This document shows positions 9,912-23,200 of a DNA stretch of 64,000 bases, in pieces. The notes beneath the pieces are model-generated. The model saw nothing but the letters and a program-made list of their open reading frames with translations. It was not told the origin of the DNA and searched no databases. Source of the DNA: Tritrichomonas foetus (taxonomy: Eukaryota; Parabasalia; Tritrichomonadida; Tritrichomonadidae); contig MLAK01000627.1 in NCBI GenBank assembly GCA_001839685.1, positions 142,522 to 206,521 of the forward strand, given 5' to 3'. Positions within the stretch are counted from its first letter, which is position 1. Each line of letters begins with the position of its first letter. Made by a program: the position numbers and the translations under genes.

Positions 9912-10467
9912 AAATTATCATTTTGTTATTTTCAAAAAATGTTTTTTTACCCCAAATAAATATCTTTTTCTTAATTGTCAAAATCTCTATTTATTTTTTA
10001 TCCCTTGTAAATTAAAGATCAAACAACATCAATCAGGATAAGTGGAAATGCATCAATGTCAGATATCAGATATTTGATGCGACTATATAAATTATTAAAA
10101 AGTTGGAGATTTTTCACATTGTTGGCCATTTAAGTGCAGAAAAAACTGATTTCTTTTACATTATGATAATTGCAAATTTGAAAATGTGTTAGAATCTCTG
10201 TTAAAACAAAAATGCTATCAAATTTTGACCATAATAATGAATAGCTTATCTCACTTTTTCATTAGATTCGAAAGTGTACCCAAAAAAATCTTTTCCTTGT
10301 CTCAGTACACAAATGGTCAAATATAAGGTGAAATAGTATGTCAGTCGTAAACTGATGTTGTCCATAAACAATGAATAAAAACCGATTTCAGTACGATTAT
10401 ATGAAATTTTAATAAAAAATAAAAAGCATGGATCACAATTTTAAACGAAGAATCAATCGCGAAAGGA
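9912..10467. other. Convergent intergenic region
   Basis: 556 bases between the SMN stop and the 3' end of the small secreted-protein gene. A minus frame at 10341-10559 overlaps that gene in another frame and has no recognisable content. Otherwise AT-rich, with nothing supported. Confidence 0.5.
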
Positions 10468-10953
10468 TTAATGAATTGAATCTGAAGCCTCCAGAAGCAA
10501 AAATGTAAAGAATCCAAACTTAACAATACTGCGCCTTTTCGGAATCGGCACATTATCAACCGTAAACTGAGCAGTTGGTCTCATAGTCATATAATCGCAA
10601 TTATAATAATCTGAATCAAGCTCGACTTCTTGACCGCCTTGGATGATTCCTCCACCTCCTTGTGGCTTGCTGAGGCAGATATTGTCAAAATCCAGTTTTT
10701 CCACAGATTTTAAGTCAATGCCAGTGTTGTTTTGAAAGGATGTTTGTTTGACTTCTCCGCGAACTGAAGGGCCCAAATCAACCGTTGATTGGAGAAAAGA
10801 ATTGTTTCGGAAAATCGTATATAATATTAAAACCGACCCGGGAGCTGTAATTTTGACAGCACTGCCATCACCATTGTTATTTTCGAAGTTACAATCCTCT
10901 ATAAAGATATCAAAATCGTCTGATTTGATCAAGAAGAGTAGGAGGAAGAGCAT
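10468..10953 (-). CDS. Small secreted beta-helix-like repeat protein
   Basis: 161 residues beginning with a signal-peptide-like MLFLLLFLI. The body has the rhythm of a right-handed parallel beta-helix: short strands ending in asparagine ladders, such as IEDCNFENNNGDGSAVKI, YTIFRNNSFLQSTVDL and KQTSFQNNTGIDLKSV, separated by about 23 residues. This resembles Pmp-like and pectin-lyase-like surface proteins that trichomonads carry in large numbers, but at about four coils it is far shorter than usual. It could be a genuine small secreted protein or a decayed fragment of a larger surface protein. A basic KRR followed by a short hydrophobic stretch (FGFFTFLLLEA) ends the chain, where a membrane anchor would be expected. 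Function unknown. Confidence 0.5.
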   Translation of the reverse strand: MLFLLLFLIKSDDFDIFIEDCNFENNNGDGSAVKITAPGSVLILYTIFRNNSFLQSTVDLGPSVRGEVKQTSFQNNTGIDLKSVEKLDFDNICLSKPQGGGGIIQGGQEVELDSDYYNCDYMTMRPTAQFTVDNVPIPKRRSIVKFGFFTFLLLEASDSIH

Positions 10954-11286
10954 TTTATGAAATGTTATATGAAATATTTGGATTTTGAGGAAATTTTTGT
11001 TTGATTTTTCAAAAATTTAAATTGAAAAGTCAAAAAACACCTATTCAATTTTCCATGGATATATTCGTTGAAAAATCTTTCAATTGGTAACATTTTAATG
11101 AACCATAGAATAACTGAGCGGTTTAGGTTAAATCGATTGAGAGATATATTGAAATATGTAAACATACCTCTCAATCTGCGATATTTGAACTTCCGAATGA
11201 CAATAAAAATAAAAAAGTGGAAATATACAAAGTATTATAATGATTTTAGGTTTAACAATATTTTGAAATAATAATTTAGAAATAGA
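10954..11286. other. Intergenic region, no gene seen
   Basis: 333 AT-rich bases between two minus-strand genes. Short open frames on both strands (11068-11271, 10965-11174) are Leu/Asn/Lys-rich and look like chance reading frames. Confidence 0.5.
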
Positions 11287-14200
11287 TTATTCAGGAGTCC
11301 CGAGAAGTAAAGCCGCACCTCTTTGAATCCAATGATTTGGATTTTCTTTAGTTGGCATTGGCAAACTGACGACAAAGTTTGTTGATGTACCTGTTGTAGA
11401 AAGCACACCTTCTCTTTGTGCGGTAATATAAACTGGACATTGGTAAAAGTTGTTGCTCTGTTGTGAATTGTTATTCGTTGGTTTAAGGTGTAAGAATGGA
11501 GCTTCTGTATATATCTGTCCGGGTTCTTGTTCTTCAACACATTTCTTTTCTGTTGACCAACGAGCACCATCAAAGAACATGCCATGAATGTTCACACCGA
11601 TTTCTGGGAAATCTTTCGGTTCTTCTTCAAGAACTTCACACTCAAATGATAAGTTATCAATTGGAATTCCATGCAAGCGGGAGTGTCTTTGTAAAATACC
11701 AGTGAGGAAACTTTGTGGGAAATAAAATGCTGAAAGCCAGTAGGATGGCGGATTTCCATATCTCATCCATGAATTAAAGAATTCGATTCTTTTGATCAGT
11801 TCAGAAAACCATGAGCCAAGTGGTTTCATACTTTCATATTTGGACCATCCCTTTGGAACGTGATTTATATAAAGAGAAGAAAGGACATCTTCAAGCATTG
11901 GTGACATTGAAACAAGACCACGAAGAGCTTTATCAAGTTCTTGGAGAGATTCAACTAAAATCTTCAGGAGACGTTTGAATCTTTCAACTTCTTGTTTCAA
12001 AACAACAGTAAGTGGATCAAGAATTGCATTTTCTTCTTCAGGATTACCTAAAAGTGATTCATGCATAGTTGAGATATCATTTAAGTGTGGCATTCTTTCA
12101 AGAAGATCATGAACAAGTTGAAGAACTGTATCATTGTTTCCTGAAGCCATGGATGAGCCGCCAACCGTGCTTTGAAGAGTGGAAACTAGCTGTTCGGAAA
12201 TTCTTCGGCGTGTTGTAATTTCTGCATTTGCATGCATTCCAAAGACATCATGATCATCATCAAATGGAAGAGAATTAATGTATCCAATCATCTTTTGATA
12301 GTCTTCAGCAGGTGGTGCATAATAAACAGAACCTCTTGAAAAGAAGTATCCATCTGTCAAAATATCAGTGCAGTAGTATCTTCCTAAGATACTCATCATG
12401 CATCTTCTATCCCAATCATCAGTAACACGACCACCATAAATGATTTCACCTGTAAGGAATCGAAGTGCTTCCCATGGGATTTGAGATTGCTCATCCAAGA
12501 ACATTCTTAAGTAAGAAACAGATACATTATAATCAGTTTCTGTCCACTCATAAACTTTATTAAAACCAAGTGGACCGAATTTCTTCCTTTCTTGAATAAC
12601 TGCGTGGAAAAATGCAAGACCGAATAATAATTTCTTCCATGGACGTGGTTTAGTACATCCTTCATAGTCTTCTGAAGTCATTGAACCAAGAAGACGATGA
12701 AGGTGAGCTCGAATGCCGCGGGGTGGCTCATTTGTAACTTTAATTGAATTTCTGAGAATTGAAACTGGGAATCCTGTTGTTGGCATTGATGAAAGGAATA
12801 ATCTAAAGTGTTCATTGGCATTTTCTGATGAGAATTTAGCAACAATTGCTTCAAGCTCAGGTAACCATGATAATGAAAGGTGGCAGTTCTGCAAGTATAC
12901 CCATTCGCCACGTGTTAAAGCTCCTTGAATAGCTCTCTCAGCTTCTGGACCTTGGCCTTGACCTAATGATCTCATTTTCAGTTTGTTGTCCATTTGCATT
13001 TCTGCAGCAAGACGAAGAAGATGTTCTCTTGGATCTGCACCTTGGGATAGAATGAAAAGAAGTGGTGTTGTTGGTCTTGTATCTTGGAAACTTTGCCTAA
13101 GATCAAATGATGGTGATCTTGTGAATTCAACACCAAGATTATCTGACACAAATTGCTGAACAACACGACTTAAACGATCAATTGCTATTGTTCTGAAGAA
13201 AAGAACACGTTGGAATGTTTCTAAACCATCACCAAATTGTTTGGGAATTTCTGTTGATTCTGAAGTTAAGAATTCTGAGAATCCCTGGAGATCATTTAAG
13301 ATTCTTGTTGGAATTGAGGCAAATTGTGGTAAAACTTTTCCAAGTGCATATAATTGGTTCCAACGAGAATCAGAAACTAAGTTTGGTAATGGATTTTCTG
13401 TTGGATTATCAATTAAAGGTGGTCCACGAATGAACAAGTCCCATTCTTGTTGTGATAATGTTTCTTCATTTCGCATAACAGCACTACATAATGCAAAAGC
13501 AAATAAGCTTCTGTGAACTTCGAAAAGACCCCTTGATACAGTTACATAAGTTGAATAAGTAATTCTCTTAATTAGTGTACCAAGCCTATCTTCAGTCTTT
13601 GGAGCATTCGTAATAACTGTATGAACCAAATCTCTGAAGAATTCAAGTGAATATTGATACATTGGATCAATAGAAGCCATGTCACCAGTAACAAAGAACA
13701 TGATTGATGAACGAATAGCCACTGGTTTATATTCCATACGAAGTTCGTTAATTTCAACTTCGGTTTCTTCACTAACTCTGACACGTTCTTTAACTTCAAG
13801 AGATTTCTTCTTAGCTTCTTCAATTGTAGTAATAAGAAGCTCATCATCAAGAATATGTTCACCAGCATTTCGAAGGAGTTCTAAAAGTTTATCTTCAATT
13901 TCGACAAGAACTTTTTTATCAGCAGCAATAGACATAACAAGTTCATGCTTTTGTGTTTCGAGTTCAGGACGTTCTAATGAAACGACAAGTGAAAGTTGTT
14001 GTGCTTCAAGTGCAATTTGTGTCACAATAAAGTTGACAATAGATACTTTGACAAACATGTCTGGCATAAAGTGTGGGTTAGTTAGTTTTGTAGTCACATA
14101 AAGTCTGAATTTTTCATCAATTTCTACAGCTTTATCACCGATTCGAACCATATCTTTTCCATCTTGTTTGTAAGTCTTTCGCATTAAAAGAGAATCAAGT

Positions 14201-17200
14201 GCAGGATCAACAGTTTCTGCAACATCTTCAAGTAAAACTGGAATTCCAAGTCTCACTGCATTTTCAATACTACGATAAAAGTTTGGTGAATTTGGCTTAA
14301 GAATAACCAATTGTCTAACTTCTTCCATCTTCTTAATCCATTGTGTTGCTTGGTTCTGTGGATCAATAATTAAAGCAGACTTTGGTGCTTGTGTAACAAT
14401 GAGAGCATTTTCAATTGATGTGGCATCATTTGGTAAACCAATTGTCATCCAATCACGAACAATTGATTCATCAATCATTGATGTCATGAAATCGAAGTTT
14501 GGTGAAAGTTCAATTCCAGCTTCTCCAATCTTATTCACTATTTTTTCCTGTAAAGGTGCTCTTAAAACAGCAGGGAATGGCCCAAAGTAGATCAAAATTG
14601 CTGCACACAAGAATGAATCACCTGGAATGTATTTAACGTTCGCATCCATAACATTGACTTGTTCACCCCAACGAACTTGTTCATCTGCAAGACCAACAGT
14701 AAGTTTAGCAGCACGTCCAAGCTTGACTTGAGTTTCTTCAATTTGTGCTGTTAATTTTGCTTTCTTGTCAACTGAATCTTCATATTGTTTTCTAAGATCA
14801 GCAAGTGCAGCTTCAATCTTTGCAAGTTCATCTTGCTTTTCTTTAAGAGCGTCTCTTGCAGCTTTAAGTGCAGCTTTGGCTTCAGCGACAGCAATTTGCT
14901 TAGGCTCGACTGTTCTATATGTCATTTCGAACTTATAAAGCACAGTAGCCCAGATACAAAGTCTTTTGGCGGCGTTTGATACACGACCGACTTCTTCTGG
15001 TTGGAAGTTCGTGTTTTCTTCAACGTATGGTTGAATCTTCTTCAAGATATTTAATGGAACATGGTGACCATCACTATATTTGGTGGAAATACGACCAATG
15101 AACATTGGATCAGAAACGAGTGTAACTGCCGATTTCCATGTTGGTTCGACTTCAGCAAGAATACAAACGGCTTCCATGACAGTTCTCACAGTAATGTGTG
15201 GATCGGCATATTGACGAACTTCTGCGACATCTGATCTACTAAGGCTCTTAAGTTGTGCTGTAGCTTCAGCGAGGAGTGGTAGAACTTGATCAAGTTCTTT
15301 TTGTGCTTCTGCAGCCATTGTTTCAGCTTCAACAGCTTGTTGCGAAACAACTTTTTCTTCGGCAGTAACAATTTCTTTAACACGATCTGCTTCGGCTTGA
15401 TCTTTCTTAATTTTAACAAGCATTGTTTCTGTTTCTTGGGCAGCTTTTGCGAGAATTGGTTCAAGTTCACTTAACTCAATTTTCATTCTATCGACAAGTT
15501 GGTTTGCTTGAATGAGTTTTTGAACACCGCCCTCCAATCTTCCCTTGGATCTACGATGCTTGTTTTGTCTGTCCTCAAGAAGCTGTTGATAAAATGTAAC
15601 AAATCTAATGAAAAGAGCTGGTGTAATGTAATAAATACGTTTCATTTCATTTTTCATTTGGCTAGCAGCATCGTCAACACTTTGATGAATGAAAACAGCA
15701 AGCTCTGATAATTTTTCAGCAAAGTTTTCGATTTGAACTTCAGTGATTTCTGAGAAACGAGCTTTAGCGACAAGTTTAAGGGCATTTTCAGGCCATGTAT
15801 CAACCCAATCAATTGTACAACAGCTAACAAGTGATGGGAACATTCTGCAACGATGTCTAAATGAATTACCAACTGGTGACATTGTTAAAATAACGTGTAA
15901 GTTTTCTCGAACTCTTTCATAGAAAAGCTTAATGAGATTATCACGAGCTTCATTTTCACCGATTGATTTGGCATATGAAACAATATCATTGCAATTTTTA
16001 TCCATTTCTTCTTGGTTGAACAAGTTTGGAATTTCACCTGTGTTCAGAACATTATTAATGACTTCAAGAAATTCATCATTAACAAGTTGTGTATCAGATA
16101 TGACAAATGCTGTTGCTTTTCCACCACAGCCGCATTTAATATATAATTTCTGAAGATCTTCACGGAAGTTATCAATTGTGTAATGGTCAGTAACTTCGAT
16201 TTCAGCGAGATCACATTCAGAAACATAAGCTGCAAACCTTGCTAATGTTCGTTTACCTGTACCAGCAACACCGACTAAAACTGCGTGGCCACGTGGCTGC
16301 CTAAGAATACGACTAATACGTGTAATATGCTGAACAGCGGAATCAAAGAACAAAATTGGATCACTTTGTTGCCGTCTTGAGAAATGATATTCTTCAAGAT
16401 AATCGTCAAGAACTTTTCGTGCTTTATCATAATCAGGAAGTTCTTCATAAAATCGTTCATTGTCAGCAACAAAACCTCTAAGATAATCAGAAAAGAGAAG
16501 TGGGCCTTCAAATACATCTTCTGCAGAAATATCAGTTCCAAGTTTCTTTTTCATTGTGCTTGTAAGAATTTCTTGGAGTTGTTTTCGATCTGCATCACAA
16601 ACAAGACGATCACTATAAACGCGAACGTTTTCATGAAGCCACAGTTTTTCCAGAATCTGTGGAGTTGAAACATAATCTGGTTTAGCTCTCATAATACCTT
16701 GTACGACATTTGCAAGATCTCTAAGGTTGAACACATAATGAGATTTATCTGGAGTAGGTAAGAAGTTTTGAATAACTGTTGTATAAACATCGACAGATGC
16801 TGTAACGATTTTCTGAACAACATTTTTAACATTTTCACTAAAGTTTCCAAAGAATGGTTCCAAAATTGAGTGGAAAATGTTGAAGAGTGTATGATCATCT
16901 GGTGGAGTTAGTTCAATATTGAACATGAATCTTAAGAAACGGGCTGTTATTGGTGCACGGCCACCTCCATCTGGACCACCTGCTCCAAGAAGAGTAACTT
17001 TCTTGATATCATTCCAAGCAAGTCCGGGTCTTTCGTAAAGTCCTTCAATTGCTACAAGTTGACGCAAAAGTTCAATTGGTGGTTGTGAACCATAATAATC
17101 TAATTCGGGCATGTTAATATCATCGATGAAAAGAATACCATCTTTATTATTTGGTGGTTGAATAGCAACACCTCTTTTCTTTTCAAGTTTCGATTCAATC

Positions 17201-20200
17201 ATTTCTTGTGCTGCTTTAGATGATGTATGTGCAGAGAAAATCAGAGAAATCAAGTGGAATTTATCAGTTTCATCTAATTCATGAAGAGCACGTTGAATAA
17301 TCACAGATTTGCCAACGCCACTTGAACCACGAACGAAAATATTGTGATGACTTCTTAGTAAAGTTTTTAGGAGGAATCCAAATCTTGTTGTATCAATTGT
17401 TGGCACGAGAAGTGAATGGAATTTAATCTTCTTTCCAGCTGCATCTTCATCAGCATCAGCATCTTCATCGTCGTCATCTGCTTTTTCAGATTTTGAAATA
17501 AGTGAGAATTTAGGCATTAATTCACTCCAGTGAGTCCATTCCCTTTCTTTGACTTTGTAGCACCAATCAAAGAGTGTGTTTCGACTTGGTAAAGTTGTCA
17601 TTGGAACATAAATATCACGTGCCATTGAGTCAAATGGCATTCTTTGTTGCTGTTCAACATGACCGCCGAATGCCCAAGTGTATGAAAATACAAAGATGCA
17701 AGACATTACTTTTACAATTTCGGGATCTGCTTCTGTCGGATCAAAGTGAAGTTCTCCGCTTTCAAGACATTCAGAAATAATTGATTCGAATAAGTTGAAT
17801 AAAGAAAAGATAAGATTCATTGGAACCCATCTATTAAAGTTTCTGCAATTTTCACGTAAGAATGCAAAACCTGGTTCAACACCCGCTTCTAGAAGTTCCT
17901 TGAATCTTTTGGCAAGGACTGCATTTGAACCAAGAAGTGGTAAAATACGCTGTTCGATTGTAGATTCGCAGTATGGACGCCATCCAAGACCTTCTGGGTC
18001 TAAATAAACCATAGCACAACGAGAAACTGTAGCTGGAGATGCAACAGCAAGATCTTGAACTTCGAACATAAGGTGCATAAATGGTGTCATTTTAATTCTT
18101 TTAGAGTTTGCAAGAGAAAGAAGCTTATTATCATCAAGAACAGTGTTCATGTTTTCAATCCAAAGTGCATCGACAGGACCGTCGAAAATAATCCATTGTT
18201 CAGTGTTGTCTGTTTTATCGACACATTCATTGAAGATAATAGCAATGAGACCATCTTGCCATTCTTGTGTATCTGGATTCTGTTCACCATAAAGCTCAGC
18301 CATTGATAAAGCTTTTGGATTTAAGGTGTAAGTAACAACTGGATGATACATTTCTGGCATTGTTTGGCTTAAAAATGTATTTGTCTTTTGAAGAACAGTC
18401 TTGGTTGTTGTTTTACCTCCACATGTTGGACCAACAAGCATAACACCATGTCTGAAGCGCATAGCATCGTGTAATTGAATAACTTTTTCAACACTGAAAT
18501 GTGTAACTTGCAATCCCATTTCCTTCATAACAGCAGTGGATGCATTAACAAGATATTCTTCTTGTTGATCAATAATTTCGACACCAGGGAAAAGATCAGC
18601 AACGATACCATTAAATAATGGAATATCTTCGTTTAAGAACTTAGCAAGGTTACTATCTCTCATGGCACGAATTAAAGTTAAATCTTCTGATACGTCTGGT
18701 GCTGATCGTTTCAAGGAACCAGCCATAACAAGAACTGATTTCAAAGCTCTCATACCGAAATCGTAGTGATCTTGTTGTGAAAGCATTTCTGAACTGAGTT
18801 TGTAAAGCTTTGTCATCTTTTGTGATAAACGTTTAGCTTCTTGGAAACCTTGACTGAAAAGCATAATTTCTGCAATTAAGGTGTAATCTGGAATCATCAT
18901 AGAAACTGGTCTGAAAAGAGCTTTCAAGTTATCTGGAAGTTCTGTACGGCCTGCATAACCAGGGTTCATGGTAATGAAACAACCAACACGAGGATTAAGT
19001 GGGATTTCTTTATCTTCAAAATCAAATCTCTTCAAATCAGCACAAAGTGCAAGTCTTATACAGTTAAATTGTTCAGCAATAACGGAAAGAACTTCGATGT
19101 TAATTCTGTTGAACTCATCAAAACAGCTCCATGCACCAGCTTGTGCAAGTCCTCTGAAGAAAGTAGACATTTGGAAAACTGTGACACTTTCTGAGCAGTT
19201 AAACACGACACAGAAAATAGCTAAAGCTTTAGCAAGATCTTTAACTGTTTCGGTTTTTCCAGTACCTGCTGGTCCTGCTGGTGAACCACCAAGATGAAGG
19301 TGTAAGGCACCAGTAAGTGTAAGATAACATCTATCTGTAAGTGGTGTAATAACTAAACGTGGTGTACAACCAAGATATTCATAACCATAAATGAACGATG
19401 TGTTTGTTTGTGTTACAATAACTTCTTTTGTATGTTCGTCCCATTTATACTTTAGACGCTTGAACCATTCGAAATCAGTAATGTTTGAACATTTCTTCTG
19501 AATGAGTTCTGTAACAATATCACGGCTGTGGACATCCATTGTAATTAAAGCGGAAATCTTTGTACGTTCAAGATCAGTTAAATCACAACGAACGACTTTG
19601 GCAAGGTTAGCCAAGTTCTTTTCGGTATCTTCATTAACTTTTCGAAGACCATCATCAGGATTTTGTGAAGAAAGTGCTTCTTCAACTTGCTCACACCAAT
19701 CAATTTGTGTAACAGCAATGACAACTTGAGCAGGTTGGACTGAAATCCAATCTTCACGTTTTGCAGCTTCAAAATAAGATTTCAGACCAGTTTTCATATG
19801 ATTTCTTAAGGCGCGTTGACATTGTTCTTCAAATTGAGCTAGCCATGATTCAACGGCTCCTCTTAAACGCATTTCACGAACAGGAACATTTTCTCCTTCT
19901 GCACTGGTCATTGCAAAAGCAATTGGGCTTTCTTCGTCAGTTTTAATATCAATATGATAAATACCTTCGAAGAATTTACGAAGATGTGGTTGAACAGCAT
20001 CTGGATTTCTTGATTTAGCGAGTAAATCCAAAAGATCGTCGTTTGACAAGAAGTAAAATCTTGGAAATGCCATTCTTTTTGTTTCAAGGTAATCTTCAAG
20101 TGCTTTTTGTACACTTTCGAGTGTTTTGTTTGCATCTTCGAGATCTGATGCAATTTGTGGTGCGGAACAAAATCTGAAAGCAGCTGGATCATCATGTGCT

Positions 20201-23200
20201 TTCATTGACATATTCTTCCACATTCTTTCAACATTAAAGAATTCTTTATATTCTTGCATAAGTTGACGTTGAATATCATCTGATGAAAAAACGTTTGATA
20301 AATACATCCATGCTCTTTGGCATGTCATTAAAGATTCTAAAGTAGAAGAGAATGAACGAAGTGATCTTGCCCATTCATCTGCTTGTAAACGTAAGGCAGC
20401 AATATATCTTGAAGATCGAACTGTTGCAACGATTGATTGTGCTTCGTCGAGTTGTGTTAAAATATCATCAAAGCCGCCAAAAACATAAATATTATTCTTT
20501 CCTTTATATGGTGTGACAATGAATGCAAGTTTATCAATCATCTTGTGAACATTATTAAGCATGTCGTATAATTGTTGTTCGTTTGTAGCTTGTGCAGAAA
20601 TTGCAGAAATCTGATCAACAAAGTGAAATGCACGAAGTTCGAATAATCTTCCAAATTTGAATTGTTCATCTGCAAAAATGTTGCAACCAAGCAAAGATGC
20701 AATTTGTTCAATGAATTTTTGTTTAAGTGCTGGATTTTTGAGATCAGAAACAACAGGTAACAAAGCTGCATAATCACTAACTGAAGCTTTAAGATCAACA
20801 GCAACAACATTTCCTTGAAGACCTTTGGCACATTTTGCAGCTGAAAGTTGATACTCACGAAGTTCTTCTGTCATTTCATTTGGATCAATAGCAGCAAAAG
20901 GCATGTTTGACCATTTTTCTGTCAGATTGATCCATTTAACTTTAGTTTCCCAAAGCAGGTTCTTCAGGGTAATTTCTTTATTCAGTTCTTCAACATCTTC
21001 AAATCGGGTAACTTGTAAATTCATAGCTCTTTGATATTTGTTATAATCAGAAGCAGCAGTTTTAACTTCTGTGAGTTTCTCCATAATCGTTTTAAGGAAG
21101 GATTGAGCTTCTTCGATTTTTGTTGTGATATTTCCGAGAATTGGATTCAATGAAACTTGAGCAACATCCAAAACATTTGAGTGAAGTTGTCCAATAAGTT
21201 TATCGAGTTGTGTTGAGAATTTCGGCATAAGTGTTTGTTTTTGTTCTCCTGCGAATGAAAGTGCACGTTTAACATCATCAAAGACAGGAAGCATTGCTTG
21301 ATATTCTGCTTCTTCATCAGGTGGAATAGAAACACTTAATTCTGAAGCAAGTTGATAGAAATCACGAATGGAATCAGCACGAATAGCAAATTCATTTTGC
21401 TCATTTCCATATTTATCAGCAGCTGAAAGATATCTAACAAATGAAGCGACATCTTCAATCGGTGCTGTTAACTGTTCATGGCTTAATTTAACTTTCTCTG
21501 CAAATTCATCAAGAAGTTTACGTGTAATAACGGGAAGTGCTGATTTGATTTGATTAAGGCAGTTCACAGGTGAACGTGCGAAAAGATTCTTCATTTCTTT
21601 AGCAAATTGACAGAATAATCCAACATCACTTTTCTCTTCAATTTTTGCAAGAAACTCGATTTGCTCTTTATAATTCTGAATTGTTTTCTGAAGATCAGAA
21701 GCACTGATGTTACTTGCAATTAATTCATCCATATTAAATTTAACGTTTTCTTCATAAATTGCAACAGCTTCTTTGTAGCATGTTGAAAATGTGTTGAGTG
21801 ATTTAAATGCTTCTTTAATGATATTATTTTGATGACTAACAATATCAGCAAAAACTTTGTCACGTTCAATGATTTCCGCTAAGTCAGGTCCCATGACTTT
21901 ATCTTTCTTGTTTCGGTCTCCTGCGCCATCAGGTGAAATATATTGACGGAAAGCTTGATTTTCAATTAATCTGGGAACACGATAAAGTACTTGACAACAT
22001 TCTTTACGAACTGAATCAATAATATCAGTAACATGTTTTTCACAAGGCGTCCATTGTAATTCACCCTTAAACATAACATCAACTCTAAAAACGGGTGATT
22101 CGAAAAATTCAGCTGTTTTTTGTTGAAGACCTGGGAAAATTCGTCCAAATTCGCTTGAAAGTTCAAGTTCTTTAAGTGGTTTCATGTTTGGTGAATTCAA
22201 TTTTTTAAGTCCACGGTTATGTAAAGAAGACATAACGCAATAAAGCTCTAAAAGCGACATAAAGCAAACATTTCTTAAAGCTGAAACGATGCATGCATCT
22301 ACCAATTTAATAAATTTAACAAGTTTCGCGCATAATGTTCGATTTGCAGCACGTTGTGTAAAAGTCAATGATGGGCCGCTATCAAAAGCGTTTGAAACGC
22401 CACGATGTTGGGCTTTTTCGTATTGGCTCATTAAATGCTCTAATGGAGATGCTTGAACAGCACCATCTGTAACAGTTAAACTACTTAATGTATCGATTGT
22501 TTTTTCACAAGCAACTTGAACCATTTCAGTCACTCGTCCAATAAATTCGTCCAATGTTTTTGTGATTTTTTCACGGTGGCGAGCATTTTCTTTCGAAAAT
22601 TCATCTAAGCTGTAAAGGCTGTCACCTCTTAAGTTGAAAAGTTTAAGACTATTTAATTGTTGAATTTCTTTTTGAATAGCAAAAAACGCAGGTCTCAAAA
22701 TCGGGTGAACGATGAAGAAATGATCTTTCAATGAACTTGATGCAGCAACCATTTTATCACGAACAACACTATGTTTCCATGATGTAAAACTTTTCCATTG
22801 ATGATAATGTTTGAAAAATGGAATTTTCATAATTTGCTTAAAAAGCTCGCATGAGCGAAGCCAATCATCAAGCTTTACAAAATCAACGGTATTGTTCTTA
22901 AAATGACTCAAGCCGGAAAGACTGATTGTCCAATAATCATCTTTTGAAACTTGCGAAGATGGAACAATTCTGAGTCTGGTTGGATTCTCTGCATTTTCTT
23001 CAATGTTTTGAGGAAGCAAATATACGAAATCTTCCTGTAAATTATGCTTTCTTGCATATTCAACAAATTTAAAAGGGGAAGTAAGTTGATCAATTGATTC
23101 GTTTGAGTTATCTTCAACTAATTGAGTTCGTTTTGTCGGTTCGGAAATCGGAGGCAAGATTGGATTTCGAAGGTTAGATCTTGCCCGCTTACTTGTACAA

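Noticed and set aside
10341..10559. 72-codon minus frame
   Set aside because: It overlaps the secreted-protein gene in another frame and has no recognisable content.
18968..19297. 109-codon plus frame opposite the dynein P-loop
   Set aside because: Antisense shadow of the conserved AAA1 region.
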